From NCBI GenBank assembly GCA_028689655.1, contig JAQVCT010000017.1, positions 1-62,186 on the forward strand: DNA of 62,186 bases, written 5' to 3'. Source of the stretch: Lachnospiraceae bacterium (lineage in GTDB: Bacteria > Bacillota > Clostridia > Lachnospirales > Lachnospiraceae). Below the pieces are notes generated by a model that worked only from the letters and a program-made list of their open reading frames with translations, did no database searches and was not told the DNA's origin. The stretch's first letter is position 1. Every line of letters starts with the position of its first letter. A program made the translations under genes and the position numbers. Shown here piece after piece: positions 26,720-36,013 of the stretch.

Positions 26720-27760
26720 TTATGGGAACATCGGGACTAATTCCAGTCCCTCTGACTCCTTGTATCCAAACATCAGATTCATATTCTGCACTGCCTGTCC
26801 TGCGGCACCTTTTACCAGATTATCCATGGCGCCCATCATGATCACACGATTGGTACGAGGGTCCAGTTTAAAGTTCACATCCACATAGTTACTGCCTTCC
26901 ACCCATTTAGTCTCCGGGCACACATCCCTTCCCAGGACTCTCACGAATTTCTCATCTGCATAATATTTATCATAAGCTGCTTTCACATCCTCATAGGTCA
27001 CATCCCTGACAAGGGATGCATATGCCGTTACCAGGATTCCTCTGTTCATCGGCACCAGATGTGGTGTAAAATTCAATACCACCGGTTTGCCTGCCGCATA
27101 ACTTAGCTGCTCCTCGATCTCCGGGGTATGTCTGTGCGTTGCCACGCCATATGCCTTGATATTCTCATTCACTTCACAGTACAGATTGTTGACCTTCGCC
27201 CCTCTTCCGGCTCCACTGGTGCCGCTCTTGGCATCGATGATAATGGTGGACGGATCGATCATTCCTTCCAATAATAATGGACGAATGGATAGGTTTGAGC
27301 AGGTGGGATAACAGCCCGGATTGGCGATCAGTCTCGCCTTTTTAATCTGCTCTCTGTTCACTTCGCACAGACCGTACACTGCTTCATCGATGAACTGTGC
27401 TGTGGGATGCTTGATCCCGTACCATTCCTCATAGACATTCACATCCTTGATACGAAAGTCTGCACTGAGATCTATGATCTTGACCCTGGACAGAATCTCT
27501 TCCTTTACAAGAGATGCACACAGGCCCTGAGGTGTTGCGGTGAAGATTACATCCACCTCATCTGCCAGTGCTTCCATATTATCATCCATACATTTTGCAT
27601 CCACGATCTGGAACATATTCTGGTACACTTCACTGTATTTTTTATCTATGTAGCTTCTGGAACCGAACCAGGCTATTTCCACTTCCTTATGTGCCATGAG
27701 CAGCCTTACCATCTCACCACCTGCATATCCTGTTGCTCCTATGATTCCTGCTTTTATCAT
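26720..27760 (-). CDS. argC: N-acetyl-gamma-glutamyl-phosphate reductase
   Basis: Reduces N-acetylglutamyl phosphate to the semialdehyde with NADPH. 346 residues: Rossmann start IKAGIIGATGYAGGEMVRLL, catalytic Cys in IANPGCYPTCS (about 149), and HRHTPEIEEQL. First gene of the minus-strand arg cluster (argC, acyltransferase, GNAT, argJ, argB, argD). Confidence 0.96.
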   Translation of the reverse strand: MIKAGIIGATGYAGGEMVRLLMAHKEVEIAWFGSRSYIDKKYSEVYQNMFQIVDAKCMDDNMEALADEVDVIFTATPQGLCASLVKEEILSRVKIIDLSADFRIKDVNVYEEWYGIKHPTAQFIDEAVYGLCEVNREQIKKARLIANPGCYPTCSNLSIRPLLLEGMIDPSTIIIDAKSGTSGAGRGAKVNNLYCEVNENIKAYGVATHRHTPEIEEQLSYAAGKPVVLNFTPHLVPMNRGILVTAYASLVRDVTYEDVKAAYDKYYADEKFVRVLGRDVCPETKWVEGSNYVDVNFKLDPRTNRVIMMGAMDNLVKGAAGQAVQNMNLMFGYKESEGLELVPMFP

Positions 27761-27841
27761 TTTCCTAACCTTGCCTTTCCTACCTCTGTGGTTTATAATT
27801 TTTTATTTTACACTTTCCATTTTATTCTTCTTAGTTTGCAT

Positions 27842-28030
27842 TTTCTATATTTTATATTTTTTGTATTTCTTTTTTTGTATTTCTTTTTTTGTATTTGTAA
27901 TTTTTTATATTTCTTTTTTATATTTCTTTTTTATATTTCTTTTTTATATTTCTTTTTTATATTTCTTTTTTGTATTTCTTTTTTGTATTTCTTTTTTGTA
28001 TTTCTTTTTTGTATTTCTTATCTTTGTATT
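27842..28030. repeat. 13-bp tandem repeat in the argC leader
   Basis: Roughly a dozen copies of a 13-mer (tatttctttttt with g or a at the join), in two homogeneous blocks differing by one base. On the argC sense strand it is A/G-rich. Long open frames on plus across it are repeat artefacts. Confidence 0.88.
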
Positions 28031-28193
28031 CCTTTTTTACTTTACATATTTCTCTGTTCCCGGCTTTCATACGCTTTTCATTCATGCCTGTTTGCTGACT
28101 ATAATCCTTTCGGAAATACGTCACATATCTTGAAGTATACTGTAATCACTTCGCAAACTCAATAGGGTATCACGAATTTTCTGTTGTGTCGAT

Positions 28194-28289
28194 TGCATAA
28201 TTATACATCTGTATTTTATTTTATGCAACTATATTTTCATTATATTCATTATTTTCACTATGATTAATTATATTATGCATAATTTTTCA
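28194..28289 (+). promoter_or_regulatory. Two ARG-box-like ArgR sites upstream of argG
   Basis: TGCATAATTATACA (28194-28207) and TGCATAATTTTTCA (28276-28289) each match 12 of 14 bases of the TGAATAATTATTCA ArgR/AhrC operator pattern; centres are 82 bp apart. The second abuts the argG promoter, so ArgR with arginine would repress argG. Confidence 0.6.
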
Positions 28290-28290
28290 C

Positions 28291-28319
28291 TTGCATTATA
28301 CCTATATTCGTAGTATATT
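28291..28319 (+). promoter_or_regulatory. argG promoter
   Basis: TTGCAT (28291-28296), a 17-bp spacer and TATATT (28314-28319). The predicted leader is about 118 nt. Confidence 0.65.
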
Positions 28320-28444
28320 GATAGTGCACGGTGACAGAGGTCATCTTATGTTTCGCTGACGAATGTGAAACCGGACATGTGGAACCGCTACATATGTGCA
28401 AATAGTGCGATCAATACAGAAAAATATTTTGGAGGAATCTTATT

Positions 28445-29674
28445 ATGAAAGAAAAAGTAATATTAGCCTACTCAGGTGGTCTTGATACCACAGCGATCAT
28501 CCCCTGGTTAAAAGAAAACTTTGATTACGATGTCGTATGTGTATGTGTGGATTGTGGTCAGGGAAACGAACTGGACGGACTGGAAGAAAGAGCAAAAGCC
28601 TGCGGTGCTGCTAAATTATATATTGAAGATGTCATTGATGAATTTTGTGATGATTACATCGTTCCATGTGTACAGGGACATGCTGTATATGAGAATAAAT
28701 ATTTACTGGGAACTTCTATGGCGAGACCCGTTATTGCAAAACGTCTCGTAGAGATTGCCAGAAAAGAAAACGCTGTTGCAATCTGCCACGGTGCTACCGG
28801 TAAAGGAAACGATCAGATTCGTTTCGAACTGGCTATCAAGGCATTGGCACCAGATCTGAAAATTATCGCTCCATGGAGAAACAGCTTATGGAAATTAAAT
28901 TCCCGGGAGGACGAGATTGCATACTGCAAAGCACATGGCATCAATCTTCCATTCTCACAGGATAACAGCTACAGCCGTGACCGTAACTTATGGCACATCA
29001 GCCATGAAGGTCTGGAGTTGGAAGATCCTGGAAATGAACCGAACTATGAGCATTTATTAGTGCTTGGCACCACACCGGAGAAGGCTCCTGACGAACCGGA
29101 ATATGTGGCCATGACCTTTGAAAAAGGTGTTCCTGTCAGTGTAAATGGTGAGAAAATGAAAGTATCTGATATCATCAGAACGCTGAATAAAATGGGTGGC
29201 AAACATGGTATCGGCATCATCGATATCGTGGAGAACCGTGTCGTAGGTATGAAATCCCGTGGTGTCTATGAAACTCCTGGCGGAACGATCCTCTACGAAG
29301 CTCATCAGCAGTTGGAGGAGTTAATCCTCGACCGTGATACCTACAGAGAAAAAGAAGAAATGGGCAGCAAACTTGCACAGATCGTCTACGAGGGAAAATG
29401 GTTCTCTCCATTATGCGAGGCAGCCGTTGCATTCATCAAATCTACACAGGAATATGTGACCGGCGAAGTAAAATTCAAACTTTACAAAGGAAATATCACA
29501 AAAGCCGGTACTACTTCCCCATACTCACTGTACAACGAAAGTATCGCAAGCTTCACCACTGGTGATATGTATGACCACCACGATGCAGACGGATTTATCA
29601 ATCTGTTCGGTCTTTCTACCAAAGTACGTGCCATGAAGATGCAGGAAGTAAACGCAAAGAGCAAAGAATCTTAG
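28445..29674 (+). CDS. argG: Argininosuccinate synthase
   Basis: Joins citrulline and aspartate with ATP. 409 residues, full length. N-terminal ATP pyrophosphatase loop VILAYSGGLDTTAIIPWL; GHGAT-type CHGATGKGNDQIRFE; and FSQDNSYSRDRNLWHISHEG. GGAGG nine bases ahead of ATG. Divergent from argC. argH is not in the window, so the last pathway step must be coded elsewhere. Confidence 0.97.
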   Translation: MKEKVILAYSGGLDTTAIIPWLKENFDYDVVCVCVDCGQGNELDGLEERAKACGAAKLYIEDVIDEFCDDYIVPCVQGHAVYENKYLLGTSMARPVIAKRLVEIARKENAVAICHGATGKGNDQIRFELAIKALAPDLKIIAPWRNSLWKLNSREDEIAYCKAHGINLPFSQDNSYSRDRNLWHISHEGLELEDPGNEPNYEHLLVLGTTPEKAPDEPEYVAMTFEKGVPVSVNGEKMKVSDIIRTLNKMGGKHGIGIIDIVENRVVGMKSRGVYETPGGTILYEAHQQLEELILDRDTYREKEEMGSKLAQIVYEGKWFSPLCEAAVAFIKSTQEYVTGEVKFKLYKGNITKAGTTSPYSLYNESIASFTTGDMYDHHDADGFINLFGLSTKVRAMKMQEVNAKSKES

Positions 29675-29738
29675 ACCTCTTTAAAACGCTGAAATTTCCT
29701 ATTATGTAAAACAATTTTGAAAGATGAGGATCTATAAT

Positions 29739-30032
29739 ATGACAGCCATGTCACTTATTATCATTTATCTTTCGGTAGTGAATATCATCGGTTTTGGAAT
29801 CATGGGAATCGATAAGTTTAAGGCAAAGAAAGGACTCTGGCGCATACCAGAGTCCACTTTGTTCATTATCGCAATCATTGGTGGCAGTGCAGGTTCCATC
29901 CTTGGCATGTACACCTTTCGTCATAAGACCAGACACTGGTACTTCGTGTATGGTATGCCCGCTATCCTGATCATCCAATTACTCATTGTATTTTTATTAT
30001 CGAAAGCACCGTTACAGTTCGTGTTTCTGTAA
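29739..30032 (+). CDS. DUF1294 membrane protein
   Basis: 97 residues, started at ATG 29739 with GAGG nine bases upstream (an earlier in-frame ATG lacks a site). Three membrane helices; conserved MGIDKFKAKKGLWRIPE and GGSAGSILGMYTFRHKTRHW motif of the family. Function unknown. It closely follows argG and may be read through from it. Confidence 0.88.
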   Translation: MTAMSLIIIYLSVVNIIGFGIMGIDKFKAKKGLWRIPESTLFIIAIIGGSAGSILGMYTFRHKTRHWYFVYGMPAILIIQLLIVFLLSKAPLQFVFL

Positions 30033-30078
30033 AATTATTCTTATTCCTGACTAAATACACGTTTAAGGAGGAATTCCT

Positions 30079-30789
30079 ATGCATATTGCAATATGTGATG
30101 ATAATGTCGCAGATCGTAAACACCTGGAACGATTGTTATCCAGAGAGGCTGATGCCCGTATTAAGAGAAAGGAAGATCCATTATATATCGATTCCTTTGG
30201 CAATATTGCCTCTCTTATGCATGCTCCTAAGATCTATGATGTATTTTTTATCGATATGACCTGTAATCCGGATGAGGATGGTCTCTATGTGGCGAATCTA
30301 CTGCGCGCAGACCTGATCATGGCTCCTGTCGTACTGTGCAGTTCCAGAATCGACTACCCTTCTAAGAACAGTGTGCTCCCTGATCTGATCTATCTGACCA
30401 AAGAAATAAAGCCCGTTGAGATATCCCACACCATCTCCATGGTACAGAATCTACTCAAACAGGCTGAACCTACTTATGAAATCCGCGGTCTTGAAAAGAC
30501 CGTCTATATCCACGATGAAGACTTTATCTACGCTGAATCAGTCAACAATCGTCAGTCCATCATCTATCTCACCAATGATTATGTGTGCCATCTCCCAGAT
30601 TCTCTCTTTAGCTTGAAATGCCTTATGGAAAAACATTCCTCACTCATAGAACTGCGAAAAGGGTATCTCGTGAACAGTCTCTATGTGAATAATTTCTCTT
30701 TCACTGCCCTTACTTTGAAAAACGGTAAGAAACTCCCTCTGGCACTGGGAGAATCAATGCAGTTGAAAACGATTCTGTCACGGATTTAA
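30079..30789 (+). CDS. LytTR-family response regulator
   Basis: 236 residues: receiver domain (acidic IAICDDN, VFFIDMT with the phospho-Asp, late Lys in TKEIKP) and a C-terminal LytTR DNA-binding domain (about 135-236: YIHDEDFIYAESVNNRQSIIYL, LIELRKGYLVNSLYVNNFS). AAGGAGG site before the ATG. No histidine kinase gene is nearby, so its partner is unlinked. Similar to AgrA/VirR-type regulators of peptide or surface genes. Confidence 0.88.
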   Translation: MHIAICDDNVADRKHLERLLSREADARIKRKEDPLYIDSFGNIASLMHAPKIYDVFFIDMTCNPDEDGLYVANLLRADLIMAPVVLCSSRIDYPSKNSVLPDLIYLTKEIKPVEISHTISMVQNLLKQAEPTYEIRGLEKTVYIHDEDFIYAESVNNRQSIIYLTNDYVCHLPDSLFSLKCLMEKHSSLIELRKGYLVNSLYVNNFSFTALTLKNGKKLPLALGESMQLKTILSRI

Positions 30790-30840
30790 CATCACAAATT
30801 CACGTATTCTGCTATGCGCCTGTTCTGTGTCTCCGGCCTA

Positions 30841-31683
30841 TTACACGGTTACGATAATACCGCCATCATTGGCATACATACTGCTGATCCCCGCAGTATC
30901 AAATATCATGATCTCTCTCCATTTTGCCCTTTTCTCCAGCATTTCTCTGGTATACTCTGCTCTCTCCGGACAGTTACAGTGGGTAATCATCAGTCGTTTC
31001 GATGCCGTATCACTCACCTCGTTCACAATGATATCTGCCATCTTCTGGATTCCCTTTTTCATACCGATTGCCTGACTCAACTGCTGGATCACGCCCTCAT
31101 TATTGGCACCCATGACAGGTTTGATGCTTAATGTGGAGGCGATCACTGCTTTTACCGCAGACAAACGACCATTTTTACGCAATGTTTCCAGATTATCCAG
31201 AATAAAGTACGTATGCATCTCATTTTTGTAAGCTTCCAGACGCTCTACGATTTCTTCAAAGGTATATTTATTTTCTTCCTCTAATTCCTGAGCGAGCAGA
31301 GCGATCTGCGTCTCCCCGCAGGAGGCAGAGCAGGAATCCACTACATAGATATCTTTTTCACCATAAGTCTCATGATACAGATTTTTCCCCAACACCGCAC
31401 TATTGTAGCTGCCGCTGAGATTGCCTGACAAAGTAACTACATACACATGCTCTGCATCTGTACGATAAGATTCCATATATTTTTCTGGAGAAGGACATGA
31501 GGACTTTGCACACTTTGAATAGGCGGCAACCTTCTGTAAGAATTCCTTCTGATTAAAATTTTCATCATCTAAGATCTGATAATCTCCCACTTCAAGTCCC
31601 AGGGGAACATTCTGAAAATGTTCATCATTCTTGTACGCTTCCGGTAATTCACCACAGCTGTCCAGTATTATTTTATAACTCAT
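30841..31683 (-). CDS. DegV-family fatty-acid-binding protein
   Basis: 280 residues, started at ATG 31683 with GGAG seven bases upstream. Fold markers: YKIILDSCGELPEAY, SSCPSP for the lipid head-group site, TLSGNLSGSYNSA, and VVDSCSASCGE. DegV/FakB proteins present fatty acids to FakA kinase; no fakA is visible here. The overlap of its 3' end with the convergent LytTR gene region is only intergenic. Confidence 0.92.
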   Translation of the reverse strand: MSYKIILDSCGELPEAYKNDEHFQNVPLGLEVGDYQILDDENFNQKEFLQKVAAYSKCAKSSCPSPEKYMESYRTDAEHVYVVTLSGNLSGSYNSAVLGKNLYHETYGEKDIYVVDSCSASCGETQIALLAQELEEENKYTFEEIVERLEAYKNEMHTYFILDNLETLRKNGRLSAVKAVIASTLSIKPVMGANNEGVIQQLSQAIGMKKGIQKMADIIVNEVSDTASKRLMITHCNCPERAEYTREMLEKRAKWREIMIFDTAGISSMYANDGGIIVTV

Positions 31684-31897
31684 ATAATTCTCCATTCTGC
31701 AACATAAATATAGCATAATTTCATTTTTGAAAACATTTCACGTAGTTTTCATTACTACTTATAATAACATATTCACGACAGCCTTGTAAATACTTATCTT
31801 GCAGAAGAAGAGGCAGGATGATATAATTCGAGGTATCATTATGAAGTATTGTACCTCATACCCTGATCTATTATTACGAAATAAAAGGAGCACCCCA

Positions 31898-32398
31898 TTG
31901 ACTTCATTTCAAATAAACGACATTAAGAACTTTATGAGTACCTTTCTGGTCTCGGAAACTTTTGACAATTTTCTTCTGGAGGAAGCCACCATCACAAGCT
32001 ACAACACCTTTCATATCGATGGTCGCTTCGTCCCTGATTTCTTTAACAAAGAGGAGGAGGACATCTCCTTTCTGGAGGAATATTCTTTCTCCAAGTGGAA
32101 AAATATGCGCCCCATCTGTTTCTCCCTTATCAAAGGAAAAAAGACCCCTGTAAATTTCAAATTTATCTTCCAGCTGCATCCACTGTCTATGAAAAAGCTG
32201 CTGGAAAACGGAGATACAAATCTGACTGAAAAGGACGTAAAAGCCTTTGTACTGAACCTGAAATATGAAAATGGTCAGCTCACCCTAATTACAGGCACTT
32301 CCACCTTCACATTTCTTATGGACAAATCTGCTGACTCTATCTGGGATGATGCTTTTCGGAAGTTTCTCAATTCCCACGGTATTTCCTACGAAGCATAA
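31898..32398 (+). CDS. DUF5721-family protein
   Basis: 166 residues, started at TTG 31898 eight bases after AGGAG; the frame extends upstream but family similarity begins at this point (TSFQINDIKNFMSTFLVSETFDNF). Conserved-looking ATITSYNTFHIDGR and RPICFSLIKGKKTPVNFKFIFQL. A soluble alpha/beta protein, restricted to Lachnospiraceae and relatives to my knowledge; function unknown. Confidence 0.82.
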   Translation: MTSFQINDIKNFMSTFLVSETFDNFLLEEATITSYNTFHIDGRFVPDFFNKEEEDISFLEEYSFSKWKNMRPICFSLIKGKKTPVNFKFIFQLHPLSMKKLLENGDTNLTEKDVKAFVLNLKYENGQLTLITGTSTFTFLMDKSADSIWDDAFRKFLNSHGISYEA

Positions 32399-32409
32399 TC
32401 CCAAAAACC

Positions 32410-32453
32410 ATGGAAAGCGTATCAGGGCACTGTGTGTCTGATACGCTTTCCAT
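32410..32453. terminator. Bidirectional terminator between DUF5721 and the aldo/keto reductase
   Basis: A perfect 16-bp stem (32410-32425 with 32438-32453, 12-base loop) is placed between two convergent stops. T-rich on plus, weaker on minus. Confidence 0.85.
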
Positions 32454-32461
32454 TTACATTC

Positions 32462-33454
32462 TTATCCCATAGATATCTCATCAATCCTGCGAAGCTCTTC
32501 CTCCGTAAAGGTATCACTGTGAATAGCTCTGATGTTGTCCAGAATCTGGCTGGGTTTTGATGCTCCGATGAGCACGCTGGTCACCTCTTCATTGCGCAGC
32601 AGCCATCCCAGTGCCATCTCGGAGAGTTTCTCGCCCCTGGCAGATGCAATCTCATTCAGTTCCCTGATCTGTTGGATACGTTCCTGGGTAAGCGCAGATT
32701 CCTTTAAGAATCTGCCGTCTGTCTTCACACGGCTGTCCTCCGGTATGCCCTGGAGATATCGATCTGTCAGCTGTCCCTGAGCCAATGGACTGAAAGTGAT
32801 CAGACCTTTCTTCAATCTTCCCGTCGTCTCTTTTAATCCATTATTTTCGATAGTACGGTCAAATATGGAATAACGGTTCTGATTGATGACAAATGGGCAG
32901 TGTAATGCGTCCAATATCTCTGTGGCACGGGCAAGCTGTTCTCCGTTATAGTTGGATAATCCCACATACAGTGCTTTTCCACTCTGTACCGCTGTTGCCA
33001 ATGCACCCATGGTCTCTTCCAGTGGCGTATCCGGATCCATCCTGTGATGATAGAAAATGTCCACATAATCAAGCTCCAGACGTTTCAAACTCTGATCCAG
33101 ACTTGCCAGCAGATATTTGCGGCTTCCCCAGTTGCCATAAGGTCCCTCCCACATATCATAGCCGGCTTTTGTACTGATGATCAATTCGTCCCTGTAAGGT
33201 TTCAAATCTTCTTTCAGGATTAGTCCAAAATTTTTCTCCGCACTCCCCGCTTCCGGTCCGTAATTATTCGCCAGATCAAAATGGGTAATGCCGTTGTCAA
33301 AGGCAGTAAAGCATAGCTGCCTCATATTCTCGAAGTTGGCTGTATCTCCAAAATTGTGCCATAGGCCAAGAGATACCTTGGGTAATAAAAGCCCACTGTT
33401 CCCACAGCGATGATACTGCATGGTCTCATATCGTTTCGATGATGCGATGTACAT
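32462..33454 (-). CDS. Aldo/keto reductase, YghZ-like
   Basis: 330 residues, TIM barrel. Catalytic tetrad visible: Asp and Tyr in HFDLANNYGP, Lys in ISTKAGYDMW, His in FYHHRMD. The GPEAGSAE segment matches the YghZ/AKR14 group that reduces L-glyceraldehyde 3-phosphate and other aldehydes. It follows the GH3 gene by 124 bp, so it could be part of the glycoside operon or independent. Confidence 0.92.
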   Translation of the reverse strand: MYIASSKRYETMQYHRCGNSGLLLPKVSLGLWHNFGDTANFENMRQLCFTAFDNGITHFDLANNYGPEAGSAEKNFGLILKEDLKPYRDELIISTKAGYDMWEGPYGNWGSRKYLLASLDQSLKRLELDYVDIFYHHRMDPDTPLEETMGALATAVQSGKALYVGLSNYNGEQLARATEILDALHCPFVINQNRYSIFDRTIENNGLKETTGRLKKGLITFSPLAQGQLTDRYLQGIPEDSRVKTDGRFLKESALTQERIQQIRELNEIASARGEKLSEMALGWLLRNEEVTSVLIGASKPSQILDNIRAIHSDTFTEEELRRIDEISMG

Positions 33455-33578
33455 AATAAATTCCTCCCTTTTTGAAATACTTTTTCTTTATCCTATCTTA
33501 ATTCCAATGTTGCTTCCACGTCAATCGTTTCCGTCATGCATTTCATATTGGAGGTAAATTCTACTATTTAATCATTTT

Positions 33579-35981
33579 CTATTCAATACAAGTCTCCGCA
33601 TAAAACCCTCTGGTTCTTTCGTCTATAATTGCACTATTTAATAATAAAATGCTCGTGCTTAGCCGAATATCATTGGAAGATGCCCCCACCAGCAAGTTCA
33701 CTTTTCCTTCCTCGACAATCCATTCCATTTGTTGATTTAGAAATGCCATTTGTGAAACTTTCATACGAAATGTAATCTGTTTTGTTTCTCCTTTTTTCAG
33801 AAATACTCTTTGAAATCCTGCCAATTCCATACTCGGTCTGACCATAGATGAGACCTCATCTGAAAAATAGAACTGAACGACCTCTTCGCCATTCATATTA
33901 CCAATATTTTTTATCTTCACGCTTAAATTAATTGTATCATTGCTGCATAACTTATCATTTAAGAGCTGTATATCAGAATACTCAAAATCCGAATAAGACA
34001 GACCATGCCCAAAATAATAAAGTGGAAAAGCTGTATCATTTATATATCCATTTTTATTACGAATCATACCCGTATGTCCAGCAGCTACGTAACCACTTCC
34101 TCTTGGCAGTCCATAATAAATCGGCAGTTGACCTGTATTTCTTGCCACCGTAACAGGTAATCTTCCTGCTGGATTGTATTCTCCAAACAGTGTTTTACAT
34201 AATGCCTGACTTCCCATCTCTCCAGGCTGCCAAACCTCCATAATTGCGTCAAAGTGTGATGCCACATATTCGTTTGACAACGGACGTCCATCATAATGAA
34301 GTACTATCGTCTTCTTATGTAATTCATATATTTTTCTTGCAAATTCTTCCTGTTTTCCAGGCAAATCTATATTTGTTGCATCCACGCCTTCTCCAACAGT
34401 TGAAGTAATTCCCCATCCATTTTTTCCACCCAAAGTAAGAATGACGATATCTGCTCCTGCTGCTAAATCTACAGCCTCCTGCATCCCACCCAAATCGGTG
34501 CCTGCACAATTAATTCCCTTGGCATATTTTATATCCGCACCTGGAAGATAACTCTGCAATGCTTGGAAAAGACTTTGACTCTTAGGAAATTCACGCTGTA
34601 TTCGTTTCTCAATTCTCGGTGAAGCCTCTCGCACCTGTCCCACATATTTTTGCTCTATATCATAGATAATCACGCCTGGCTCTTCGAATTCCTGTCCGTC
34701 TTCTTCCCTGGACATTGTCATGTCCAATACTGCCGGATACGAAAAGGTTCCAAATAAACTTCTAAGGCTGTCTCCATGAGGTCCAATAACTGCAATTGTG
34801 CAATTTTTATCTGACAAAGGCAAAATGTGATAATTGTTTTTTAATAAGGTGAAACTTTTTTTTGCCATTTCTTCATTGAATTTTTTTGTGGATTCCAAAT
34901 GAAGTTCTTTTTTTAATTTTTCTAAATCAGGATATGGATTTTCGAATAATCCCAATGCAAATTTCATTTTTAGAACTCTTCTTACTGCAGTATCAACAAT
35001 CTCCATGTTCAATTTTCCATTTTTAATTTCTTCCTGCAGTTTATATGAAAATCCCTTTGGTCTTGGATATTCTACATCAAGGCCAGCCTTTATAGCTCTA
35101 ATGCCAGCCTCTTCATAGGTATCTGCAACGCGAAATGGGTCTATCATACGATCAACTGATAAATAATCGGATACTACAATTCCAGAAAATCCCATTTTTT
35201 CCCGCAGCTGATCCGTCAAAAGCTTCTTTGATCCAACTACAGGCTCTCCATTCATGCTACAATAAGAATTCATAACAGAGGCAAGATTTGCCTCTGTTAT
35301 GGCGCATTGAAACGGCTTACAATGAATCTCCATAAGATCCCGCTCCGATACCAGATTACGCCCCATATTCAATCCGCCTTCTGTGATACCATGACCTACA
35401 TAATGTTTCGCTGTTGCCATAAGCCCTTCTTTTAAATTGTCTGTCTGTATTCCCTTTACAAATGCACTTGCCATGAATGAAGTCAGTGTCGCATCTTCAC
35501 CATATGTTTCCGTTATCCTGCCCCATCTAGGGTCTCTAGTTATGTCTACCACTGGCGATAACGCTTGTCTAAAACCAACATACAGCATTTGTTTTCTGAT
35601 TATATCAGCCATCTTCTCAACCAAATCCGGTTCAAACGTAGATGCCTGTGCGATTGCACTTGGGAAAACATCTGCTTCTGTAAACTGGGCCCCTGCACAA
35701 GCTTCACAATGAATCAATGCCGGAATTCCCAAGCGGGTTTCATTTACCAAATATTTCTGCAGTACATCTACATACATCGCAATTTTTTCAACATTATCTG
35801 AAACTGTAAAAGCACCCACATTTCCAATTCCTTGTGGTATATGCTCTTTAAAATTAGGAATGTCTTCTGAAATCGTTACAAGACATGTAATCTGATCAAT
35901 TTTTTCTTCAAAAGTCATTCTTCCAATAAGATCTTCCACTCTTTCCGCAATAGACAATTTAGGATTTTTGTAATTAAGCAT
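33579..35981 (-). CDS. Glycoside hydrolase family 3 beta-glucosidase-type enzyme
   Basis: 800 residues and no signal peptide, so it acts on imported oligosaccharides or glycosides in the cytoplasm. Order: (beta/alpha)8 domain (about 40-330, with the nucleophile Asp in GIVVSDYLS), alpha/beta sandwich domain (about 385-620, IAVIGPHGDSLRSLFG), and a fibronectin-III-like C-terminal domain (VVQFYFSDEVSSM). Substrate may be beta-glucosides or beta-xylosides. It is the last gene of the ABC-transporter operon controlled by the LacI-type repressor. Confidence 0.94.
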   Translation of the reverse strand: MLNYKNPKLSIAERVEDLIGRMTFEEKIDQITCLVTISEDIPNFKEHIPQGIGNVGAFTVSDNVEKIAMYVDVLQKYLVNETRLGIPALIHCEACAGAQFTEADVFPSAIAQASTFEPDLVEKMADIIRKQMLYVGFRQALSPVVDITRDPRWGRITETYGEDATLTSFMASAFVKGIQTDNLKEGLMATAKHYVGHGITEGGLNMGRNLVSERDLMEIHCKPFQCAITEANLASVMNSYCSMNGEPVVGSKKLLTDQLREKMGFSGIVVSDYLSVDRMIDPFRVADTYEEAGIRAIKAGLDVEYPRPKGFSYKLQEEIKNGKLNMEIVDTAVRRVLKMKFALGLFENPYPDLEKLKKELHLESTKKFNEEMAKKSFTLLKNNYHILPLSDKNCTIAVIGPHGDSLRSLFGTFSYPAVLDMTMSREEDGQEFEEPGVIIYDIEQKYVGQVREASPRIEKRIQREFPKSQSLFQALQSYLPGADIKYAKGINCAGTDLGGMQEAVDLAAGADIVILTLGGKNGWGITSTVGEGVDATNIDLPGKQEEFARKIYELHKKTIVLHYDGRPLSNEYVASHFDAIMEVWQPGEMGSQALCKTLFGEYNPAGRLPVTVARNTGQLPIYYGLPRGSGYVAAGHTGMIRNKNGYINDTAFPLYYFGHGLSYSDFEYSDIQLLNDKLCSNDTINLSVKIKNIGNMNGEEVVQFYFSDEVSSMVRPSMELAGFQRVFLKKGETKQITFRMKVSQMAFLNQQMEWIVEEGKVNLLVGASSNDIRLSTSILLLNSAIIDERTRGFYAETCIE

Positions 35982-36013
35982 ACTGTTTTCTTCTTTCTGG
36001 TTTCCTGAAAACT

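Noticed and set aside
27407..28165. Phe/Leu-rich 252-codon frame on plus over argC start and array
   Set aside because: Composition comes from the T-rich 13-bp repeat, it overlaps argC, and has no ribosome site.
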